Below, in pieces: positions 40,010-46,891 of a stretch of 64,000 nucleotides of DNA (its first letter is position 1; every line of letters starts with the position of its first letter). The notes below the pieces were generated by a model, which did not search any database, was not told the DNA's origin, and saw only the letters and a list, made by a program, of their open reading frames with translations. Where the stretch lies: positions 1 to 64,000 of the forward strand of contig JAEWZB010000114.1 in assembly GCA_023395515.1 (NCBI GenBank), written 5' to 3'. Source of the DNA: Bacillota bacterium (GTDB lineage Bacteria; Bacillota; Syntrophomonadia; Syntrophomonadales; Syntrophomonadaceae). The translations under genes were made by a program, and so were the position numbers.

Positions 40010-40891
40010 TTGGACTTTTTATCAGCATTAGTTAATGGAATTAGTATGGGTACTATCTATGGACTTATTGCTTTAGGATTAACCTTGATTTTCGGCATCA
40101 TGAAAATAATTAACTTTGCTCATGGTACCCTCCTAATGCTTTCCATGATGACCTCTTATTGGATTTGGAAAGCTACGGGACTAAATCCTTATATACTGAT
40201 AGTTGTTTTAGCTCCAATAATGTTTGGGTTTGGTTATTTAACCCAAAGGCTTTTCATAAAACCTGTTTTAGATAGGCAAAAAGATGTGCGTGAGCCTATA
40301 TCGGTTCTCCTTTTAACTGCGGCTTTGGCCATGGTTTTTGAAAACTTTGCTCTTATGGCTTTTGGCGGTAATTATGTAATGGCTAAAACTACTTTTTCAG
40401 ATGCCACTTTAGTTTTAGGCGGCGTAACTCTTAGTTCCGCCAGGTTTTATGCTTTGCTTATAGCCTTAGTAATTGCAGTCGGCTTTTATCTATTTTTACA
40501 GTATTCAGAAATGGGCCGAAAATTACGGGCTTGCGGCCAAGATCGAAATACGGCCTCCTTGATGGGCATTGATGTACCCAGCACTTATGCGATTGCCTTT
40601 GGCGTTGGAACAGCACTTTTGGCTGTAGCAGCTTTAACCTTGATTCCGTTTTATTATGTTCATCCTACTGTAGGTAATGTTTTTATGACGAAAGCCTTTA
40701 TTGTGGTAGTTTTAGGAGGACTAGGCAGTGTACCTGGTGCCATAGTAGGCGGAATAATAATTGGATTAATTGAATCAATTGGTGCTCAATATATGACTGC
40801 TACATTAACTACTATAGTAGTATATGGGATTTTCTTACTAGTATTATTTATAAAACCGTCGGGCCTGTTTGGTTCCCGCTTTGAATGGTAG
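40010..40891 (+). CDS. livH: Branched-chain-type ABC transporter permease LivH
   Basis: A 293-residue inner-membrane permease with about eight hydrophobic segments. MGTIYGLIALGLTLIFGIMK near residue 13 and INFAHGTLLML are family hallmarks, and the coupling region EMGRKLRACGQDRNTASLMG near 165 contacts the ATPase. The start is TTG at 40010 with AGGAGG well placed. It pairs with LivM, whose start is 12 bp downstream. Confidence 0.93.
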   Translation: MDFLSALVNGISMGTIYGLIALGLTLIFGIMKIINFAHGTLLMLSMMTSYWIWKATGLNPYILIVVLAPIMFGFGYLTQRLFIKPVLDRQKDVREPISVLLLTAALAMVFENFALMAFGGNYVMAKTTFSDATLVLGGVTLSSARFYALLIALVIAVGFYLFLQYSEMGRKLRACGQDRNTASLMGIDVPSTYAIAFGVGTALLAVAALTLIPFYYVHPTVGNVFMTKAFIVVVLGGLGSVPGAIVGGIIIGLIESIGAQYMTATLTTIVVYGIFLLVLFIKPSGLFGSRFEW

Positions 40892-40903
40892 GTGAGGAGA
40901 AAA

Positions 40904-41935
40904 ATGGACGGAGTACAAAAGAAAAAATTAGGGTTAATTATTGCATGTTTAGCAATATCACTTGCTATACCTTTATTTGTTACTAAACCATATTATATCC
41001 ATGTTATAACCATGTGTCTTCTTTGGGCGTACCTAGCTGCTTCATGGAATATCTTCACCGGATTTGCCGGGCCATTATCATTAGGGCACGGGATTTATAC
41101 GGCTATCGGAGCCTATGTGACTATAATATTGTTTAATGAGTTTGGTATCTCTCCCTGGATTGGAATGTTTGTAGGTGCCGGTGGAGCGGTGTTAATAAGT
41201 CTTCTAATCGGTTATCCTACCTTTAAGCTGCGCGGTGCCTACTATGCTTTGGCCACGGTTGCCATTGGCTCCGGGGTAGTTGTATTAATTGAAAATACTT
41301 CTATGATTGGTTCTTTACATGTGGGAGGCGCAGAAGGGTTAATGGTTAATTTATTAGGCAATGCACCCTTACACTTCCAATTTATGTCGAAAGTGCCCTA
41401 TTATTATATAGTTTTAATTATGGTAATCATAATTATCGGCATATCACACTGGATTAAAAATTCCCGTTTAGGTTATTATCTTTCCGCTTTGAAAGAAGAT
41501 GAAGATGCGGCAGCAGCTTTAGGTATAAATGTACGGGTGGCTAAATTAAAAGCCGCAGCTTACAGTGCATTTTTCACTGCCTTAGGCGGGGTTTTCTATG
41601 CCATGCTAATTAGATATCTAGAACCTCATGCTATAGCTGGTCCCCTAATGTCCAACCAAATGGTTTTCCTAGCTATAGTGGGTGGCAGCGGAACCGTTTT
41701 AGGTCCCATATTTGGTGGTATAACCTTATCCGCCATAAGTGAAGTAGTTCGTTTTTATTTAGGCAGTATGGCTCAAGGATTACATTTATTTATTTATGGA
41801 TTAATCGTAGTTTTTATGATTATGTTTAAACCCCAAGGATTTATTGAGGTTATTCAAAAGTACTATAATCGCTTTTTAGGCATTTCTGACCGGGAGGAGG
41901 GCGAGCACGATGTCAAAGACTCTTCTGGAAGTTAA
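40904..41935 (+). CDS. livM: Branched-chain-type ABC transporter permease LivM
   Basis: A 343-residue permease. FTGFAGPLSLGHGIYTAIGA near residue 60 is the LivM hallmark, and the coupling helix region SRLGYYLSALKEDEDAAAAL lies near 190. About nine to ten hydrophobic segments are visible. The start is ATG at 40904, because GAGGAG lies four to five bases ahead; a GTG at 40892 overlaps this site. The 3' end overlaps livG by 26 bp. Confidence 0.93.
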   Translation: MDGVQKKKLGLIIACLAISLAIPLFVTKPYYIHVITMCLLWAYLAASWNIFTGFAGPLSLGHGIYTAIGAYVTIILFNEFGISPWIGMFVGAGGAVLISLLIGYPTFKLRGAYYALATVAIGSGVVVLIENTSMIGSLHVGGAEGLMVNLLGNAPLHFQFMSKVPYYYIVLIMVIIIIGISHWIKNSRLGYYLSALKEDEDAAAALGINVRVAKLKAAAYSAFFTALGGVFYAMLIRYLEPHAIAGPLMSNQMVFLAIVGGSGTVLGPIFGGITLSAISEVVRFYLGSMAQGLHLFIYGLIVVFMIMFKPQGFIEVIQKYYNRFLGISDREEGEHDVKDSSGS

Positions 41936-42647
41936 AGGGCTTACTATTAATTTTGGCGGACTTATTGCCGTAAATAATCTTGATATTGAAGTAAATCAGG
42001 GAGAAGCTATAGGTCTGATTGGACCTAACGGCGCCGGTAAAACTTCGGCCTTTAACTTGATTTCCGGTGTTTACAAGCCAACCCAAGGACAAGTAACTTT
42101 TAATGGTGAAAATATAACCGGATTACCTCCTTATGAAGTTAATCGCAAAGGAATTGGCCGTACTTTTCAAATCGTAAAGCCTTTCGGTTCCATGACCGTT
42201 TTGGAAAATGTAATGGTAGGCGGCTTCATTCGTACCAGCAACCGTAATAAAGCCCGGGATATTGCTATGAATGTATTGGAAAATGTAAATTTGAAAAGGA
42301 AAGCTAATGCTTTTGCTAAAAATCTTACATTAGCTGACCGTAAACGTTTAGAAGTAGCTAAGGCACTAGCTACCGAACCTCAGCTTCTCTTGTTAGACGA
42401 AGTCTTAGCCGGTTTAAATCCGACTGAGATAGAGGAGGCAGTAAAAATGATTAAGGACATAAATAAGAGCGGAATAAGTATTTTGATGATTGAACACGTA
42501 CTTCAGGCTACTATGGCGATTTGCAGTCGCATAGTTGTCCTAGACTATGGAAAGAAAATTGCCGATGGAACACCCCAGGAAGTAACTTCAAATCCTGAGG
42601 TTATCAAGGCATATTTAGGTGATGATTATGAAGCTACTTTCAATTAA
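41910..42647 (+). CDS. livG: Branched-chain-type ABC transporter ATPase LivG
   Basis: A 245-residue ATPase. Walker A is GPNGAGKTSAF near residue 38, Walker B LLLLDEVLAGLNPTE near 165. The signature motif is altered: where LSGGQ-type sequence is expected, the protein reads NLTLADRKRLEVAKAL; LivG proteins commonly have LxYGxQRxLE here, so this Ala-Asp-Arg variant is unusual. It overlaps livF by 20 bp. GAGGAGGG precedes the ATG. Confidence 0.92.
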   Translation: MSKTLLEVKGLTINFGGLIAVNNLDIEVNQGEAIGLIGPNGAGKTSAFNLISGVYKPTQGQVTFNGENITGLPPYEVNRKGIGRTFQIVKPFGSMTVLENVMVGGFIRTSNRNKARDIAMNVLENVNLKRKANAFAKNLTLADRKRLEVAKALATEPQLLLLDEVLAGLNPTEIEEAVKMIKDINKSGISILMIEHVLQATMAICSRIVVLDYGKKIADGTPQEVTSNPEVIKAYLGDDYEATFN

Positions 42648-43338
42648 AAATCTTAATGCCGGTTATGGCGATATTAAAATCATCAAAAATCTTTCGCTCG
42701 AAGTAAATCAAGGAGAAGTGCTCAGTATAGTCGGTGCCAATGGAGCAGGGAAAACCACGCTCTTAAAGACTATCTCGGGAATAATTACTCCTGACAGTGG
42801 TGAAATAACTCTGGATGGTAAAAGGATAGATAAATTACCTGCTCATGAAATAACTGAGTTAGGTATTATTCATGTTCCCGAAGGAAGAAGAATATTTCCG
42901 TTCTTTACCGTTTATGAAAATTTATTAATAGGTTCAACTATGTCTAGAACTATTAAAGAACGTAAAAGAAATCTGGATCATATTTTTGAACTGTTACCTA
43001 GATTAGCGGAAAGAAAAAATCAAACCGGTAATACTTTAAGCGGGGGCGAACAGCAAATGTTAGCCATAGGCAGAGCGCTTATGGGAATGCCTCGCATATT
43101 AATGCTGGATGAGCCATCATTAGGTTTATCTCCCCTATTAGTTAGTACGGTTTTTGAACTTATTTCCCAAATCAGTAGTGAAGGTATTACGGTAATGTTA
43201 GTCGAGCAGAATGTTAAACAAGCTTTGAAACTAAGCCAGCGCGCCTATGTTTTAGAAAATGGCATGATTTCTCTGGAAGGTACTTCAGAGGAAGTAATAA
43301 ACAATCCTCAGGTCAAAAAAGCTTATTTAGGCTTATAA
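42628..43338 (+). CDS. livF: Branched-chain-type ABC transporter ATPase LivF
   Basis: A 236-residue ATPase. Walker A GANGAGKTTLLK near residue 34, signature LSGGEQQMLAIGRALM near 136 and Walker B ILMLDEPSLGLSP near 157 are all canonical. The start is ATG at 42628 (MKLLSIKNLNAGYG), five bases after AGGTGA; a GTG at 42619 is less likely. It would complement the non-canonical signature of LivG in the heterodimer. Confidence 0.94.
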   Translation: MKLLSIKNLNAGYGDIKIIKNLSLEVNQGEVLSIVGANGAGKTTLLKTISGIITPDSGEITLDGKRIDKLPAHEITELGIIHVPEGRRIFPFFTVYENLLIGSTMSRTIKERKRNLDHIFELLPRLAERKNQTGNTLSGGEQQMLAIGRALMGMPRILMLDEPSLGLSPLLVSTVFELISQISSEGITVMLVEQNVKQALKLSQRAYVLENGMISLEGTSEEVINNPQVKKAYLGL

Positions 43339-43376
43339 AATTTAAGAAAACTATCCTGGTTATGGGAGGAATTAAC

Positions 43377-44681
43377 TTGTTAAATTGGCAGGACTACTAT
43401 CGAAGTAAAATATGTACTCCCCAAGATGCTGTAAAAAGTATTAATTCAGGTGATACTGTGGTAGTCGCCCATGCTGCTGGAGAACCACAATCTTTAACTA
43501 AGGCTATGAGTGAGCGTTATGCTGAACTTGAGGATGTCAAAGTTGTTCACCGCATAGGTATGGGTGAATGTCTATATACCCAGCCTGGTATGGAAAAGCA
43601 TTTTCGTCATATATCATTATTTGGTGGTGTAAACTCCAGAAAAGCTATACATGAGGGACGGGCTGACTATTTACCCCGTTTTATTTCCGAGACTCCGGCG
43701 CTTTTTCTGGAAGGGCATATACCGGTGGATGTGGCTTTAATTACGGTAAGCCCTCCTGATAAATATGGCTATTGTAGTTTGGGCATATCCGTAGATTATT
43801 CGTTACCTGCTGCCAAAATGGCTAAAACCGTAATTGCCGAAGTTAACAGTAATATGCCTAGAACTCATGGCAATAGCTTTATGTCAGTTAAGGAAATATC
43901 CCATTTTGTATTATCTGATGCGCCTTTGATGGAAGTTAAACCCGCAATTTTAACTGAAGTTGAAAAAAGAATTGGTAGTTTTTGTGCCGAATTAATTGAA
44001 GATGAATCTACTATGCAAATGGGAATTGGAGCAATTCCTGATGCAGTATTAGGTGCTTTAGGTGATAAACGTGATCTAGGTATTCATACCGAAATGTTTT
44101 CTGATGGGGTAATTCCATTAATTGAAAAAGGGGTTATAAATTGTTCTAAGAAAACTATCCATCCTAACAAAATAATATCTACATTTATAATGGGCAGCCA
44201 AGATTTATATAAATGGGTAGATGACAACCCCTTTATTGAAATGCATCCGGAAAACTATGTTAATGACCCTTGGGTTATAGCCCAAAATAATAAATTGATT
44301 TCGATTAATTCTGCGCTGCAAATAGATGTTTTAGGTCAAATAGCGGCTGATACTATTGGTCCCAAACAATTTAGTGGAGTTGGTGGGCAGATAGATTTTA
44401 TTCGCGGAGCCAAGCGTTCCATTGGCGGAGGTAAATCTATAATTGCTATCCCCTCCACTGCTTCTGGTGGTAAGGTAAGCCGAATTGTTCCGGCTCTTTA
44501 TGAAGGAACTGCTGTAACTACTACCCGTAATGAAGTTGATTATATAATTACTGAATATGGTATTGCTAAGCTTTCAGGTAAAACTAATGAAGAAAGATTA
44601 AAGGCTTTAGTTGGCATTAGTCATCCTGATTTTAGGGAAGAAATAATGGCCAAAGCCAGAAAGTTGTATTATGGAGCCTAG
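43377..44681 (+). CDS. Acetyl-CoA hydrolase/transferase family CoA-transferase
   Basis: A 434-residue single-chain CoA-transferase of the 4-hydroxybutyrate/butyrate:acetate CoA-transferase family. The active-site region GIHTEMFSDGVIPL near residue 235 carries the catalytic glutamate, and GVGGQIDFIRGA plus GGKSIIAIPSTA form later CoA-binding parts. It most likely activates the acid imported by LivKHMGF, with acetyl-CoA as donor. The start is TTG at 43377 with GGGAGG seven bases ahead; an ATG at 43362 overlaps that site. It sits 38 bp after livF in the same operon. Confidence 0.87.
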   Translation: MLNWQDYYRSKICTPQDAVKSINSGDTVVVAHAAGEPQSLTKAMSERYAELEDVKVVHRIGMGECLYTQPGMEKHFRHISLFGGVNSRKAIHEGRADYLPRFISETPALFLEGHIPVDVALITVSPPDKYGYCSLGISVDYSLPAAKMAKTVIAEVNSNMPRTHGNSFMSVKEISHFVLSDAPLMEVKPAILTEVEKRIGSFCAELIEDESTMQMGIGAIPDAVLGALGDKRDLGIHTEMFSDGVIPLIEKGVINCSKKTIHPNKIISTFIMGSQDLYKWVDDNPFIEMHPENYVNDPWVIAQNNKLISINSALQIDVLGQIAADTIGPKQFSGVGGQIDFIRGAKRSIGGGKSIIAIPSTASGGKVSRIVPALYEGTAVTTTRNEVDYIITEYGIAKLSGKTNEERLKALVGISHPDFREEIMAKARKLYYGA

Positions 44682-44712
44682 TATCTCCTGAAGTTGGTTA
44701 GGAGGAATAATA

Positions 44713-45855
44713 ATGGATTTTAATCTATCAACCGAATATGAAATGATACGTACCTCAGTTAGAGATTTTGCCGAGAATGTACTAAAGCCTAAAGTAGCTG
44801 ACCGTGATGAAAAGGAATATTTTGACCGGGAAGTTTTTAGGCAAATTGCTGAATTAGGTTTAACTGGCATACCTTTTGATGCCGAATATGGTGGGGCGGG
44901 CATGGATTATATTGCTTATGCCATTGCCGTTGAAGAATTAGGCCGGGTTGACCCCTCGGCTGCCGATACTTTATCTTCTCATGTTAGTCTAGGTACTTGG
45001 CCGATATATAAATACGGAACGGAAGAACAAAAACAAAAGTATTTAGTGCCACTGGCAACCGGCGAAAAAATGGGCGCCTTCGGCTTAACTGAGCCCAATG
45101 CCGGCAGTGATGCTATGGGCATGACTTGTAAAGCGGTGCTTAATGGTGATAACTATATTTTAAATGGCCGCAAAATATTTATAACTAATGCAGAAGCTTC
45201 CGACACATATATAGTCTTTGCCCGTACCGGTCCTGCCGATTTAAGGAGCAAAGCCTTCAGTGCTTTTATTGTGGAAAAAGGTTATCCCGGCTTTAGTTTT
45301 GGCAAATTTGAACGTAAAATGGGACTGCGTGGAACCCAAAATTGTGACTTGATTTTTGAAGATTGTCCGGTACCCAAAGAAAACTTATTAGGTAAAGAAG
45401 GAGATGGCTTTAAAATTGCTATGTCCACTTTAGATGGTGGTAGAATTGGTATTGCTGCTCAATCCGTAGGAATTGCCCAAGGGGCTTATGAAGAAGCCTT
45501 AAATTATGCTAAACAGAGGGTTCAGTTTGGCAAGCCCATTGCCACTTTACAAGCTATCCAGTTTAAATTGGCCGATATGGCTTTGGAAATTAAAGCTTCC
45601 CGCCTTTTAACTTATGATGTTGCTTGGCGTAAAAGCCATGATATGGAATATGCGGTTGATGCTGCCATGGCTAAATTAAAAGCTTCTGAGACAGCTAACT
45701 GGGTAGCCAATCAAGCCGTCCAGATTCATGGTGGTTATGGTTATACTCGTGAATATCCGGTAGAACGGATGATGAGAGATGCTAAAATTACTGAATTATA
45801 TGAAGGAACTAGTGAAATTCAAAGGGTGGTTATTGCCAACAATATTTTACGATAA
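44713..45855 (+). CDS. Acyl-CoA dehydrogenase
   Basis: A 380-residue FAD enzyme that introduces a 2,3 double bond in acyl-CoA. FAD/substrate motifs are FGLTEPNAGSDAMGM near residue 121 and FITNAEASDTY near 156. The catalytic glutamate is in ELYEGTSEIQRVV near the C-terminus, the position used by short-chain enzymes. The full family length and intact residues suggest activity. No etfAB genes are close, so electron transfer partners must be elsewhere. It follows the CoA-transferase by 31 bp with TTAGGAGG ahead of its ATG. Confidence 0.93.
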   Translation: MDFNLSTEYEMIRTSVRDFAENVLKPKVADRDEKEYFDREVFRQIAELGLTGIPFDAEYGGAGMDYIAYAIAVEELGRVDPSAADTLSSHVSLGTWPIYKYGTEEQKQKYLVPLATGEKMGAFGLTEPNAGSDAMGMTCKAVLNGDNYILNGRKIFITNAEASDTYIVFARTGPADLRSKAFSAFIVEKGYPGFSFGKFERKMGLRGTQNCDLIFEDCPVPKENLLGKEGDGFKIAMSTLDGGRIGIAAQSVGIAQGAYEEALNYAKQRVQFGKPIATLQAIQFKLADMALEIKASRLLTYDVAWRKSHDMEYAVDAAMAKLKASETANWVANQAVQIHGGYGYTREYPVERMMRDAKITELYEGTSEIQRVVIANNILR

Positions 45856-45894
45856 AGCTTAGCAGATAAATATAGTAAGATTGGGGGTTTGTTT

Positions 45895-46317
45895 GTGAGT
45901 TATGAGAATAAAATAAGAAAATGGGACGATATGAATGTAGGAGATTCAGCCAGTTTTACTAAAACTATGACCGAAACAGATGTTATTTTATGGGTAGGAT
46001 TAACTGGTGACCTAAATCCTATTCATATTGACCAGGAATACTGCAAAACTACACGTTTTGGTAAAGTTTTAGTACCCGGTGTTTTAGTATTGGGATTAAT
46101 TTCTAATGTAATGACCCAAGTTACTTTTGGGCATGTTTATGCTAACCAGTCGGTTAAATTTTTAAAGCCGGTTTATGTAGGTGATACAATTACTGCTACC
46201 GGAACTATTATTGAAAAGCTAGACGCTAAAAATATGGTTAAAGTAGAGACTAAATGTGTTAACCAGGATGGCGCCTTAGTGATGATTGGCGAAGGCATGG
46301 AATATATTTTACGTTAA
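45895..46317 (+). CDS. MaoC-like (R)-specific enoyl-CoA hydratase
   Basis: A 140-residue single hot-dog protein. TGDLNPIHIDQEYCKTTRFG near residue 40 holds the Asp-His hydratase dyad of the PhaJ/MaoC family, followed by VPGVLVLGLI. It would hydrate the enoyl-CoA made by the acyl-CoA dehydrogenase, giving the (R)-3-hydroxyacyl-CoA. The start is GTG at 45895, seven bases after GGGGG; TTG at 45889 is too close. It is the last gene of the sigma-54 operon, followed by a strong terminator. Confidence 0.88.
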   Translation: MSYENKIRKWDDMNVGDSASFTKTMTETDVILWVGLTGDLNPIHIDQEYCKTTRFGKVLVPGVLVLGLISNVMTQVTFGHVYANQSVKFLKPVYVGDTITATGTIIEKLDAKNMVKVETKCVNQDGALVMIGEGMEYILR

Positions 46318-46330
46318 ATTCTCAAAATTA

Positions 46331-46372
46331 AGGGACAGTGTTTAAACGATTATTAACACTGTCCCTTTTTTT
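46331..46372 (+). terminator. Terminator of the sigma-54 operon
   Basis: AGGGACAGTGTT and AACACTGTCCCT form a perfect 12-bp stem followed by TTTTTTT, 14 bp beyond the MaoC stop. Confidence 0.95.
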
Positions 46373-46385
46373 ATAGCTTAAATCA

Positions 46386-46508
46386 TTAATATAATTTATT
46401 CTCTACCAGCAAATCTTCTATGGTATGTATCTCACTTATATCTAGCACTCTGGCCATAATAAATACTTTGATTTTATAATAAATGAAATTAAAAAATCCT
46501 TCGGCCAT
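46386..46508 (-). CDS. Possible 40-residue small protein
   Basis: A short minus-strand frame from ATG at 46508 encodes 40 residues ending MARVLDISEIHTIEDLLVENKLY. The C-terminal half has amphipathic, protein-like composition. The ribosome binding site is weak, and no family is recognised. It lies alone between the operon terminator and the pyrophosphatase leader. It may be chance. Confidence 0.25.
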   Translation of the reverse strand: MAEGFFNFIYYKIKVFIMARVLDISEIHTIEDLLVENKLY

Positions 46509-46891
46509 CTTAGCTTCACATAATGTTATTAACAAGTCAAGTCTTAATATGAAAATATCTGCTTAACTTAGTATGAGTCTGTAAATTTCACCTAAGGATA
46601 TTTCCAAGGAATTTTTTGCGTTATTTTGCATGTTTTCTTTTTTCTGTAACCACAGTAGTATGTTGCTATGATCATATTAAAATTGGCTTCCAAGACTTGC
46701 AGACAAATTATTGAATTATTTGGGCTACAGGTCTTTCTTTTTCTGAAGCTACATAGCTAAAACTGATTAAAGGGAAGGGGGAAAAAGAAACCATAGGAGT
46801 TATACTAGGGCTTTCATCTGCGTCATAGAGTTGATGCAAGCCAAGTTTTCCTTTTTAATGATTAAGTAATATGAAGGATGTGGTGGTTTTA
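46509..46891. other. Long leader region of the pyrophosphatase gene
   Basis: No gene is seen in this 383-bp stretch. TTGGCTT (46683-46689) could pair with AAGCCAA (46838-46844), enclosing about 150 bases that would be transcribed ahead of hppA. A purine-rich run (AAGGGAAGGGGGAAAAAG) lies near 46770-46790. A regulatory RNA is possible but no known class was recognised. Confidence 0.3.

Noticed and set aside
46683..46701. Sigma-54-like TTGGC...TTGCA upstream of hppA
   Set aside because: The GG and GC are 12 bases apart, not 10, which is outside the tolerance of sigma-54 promoters.
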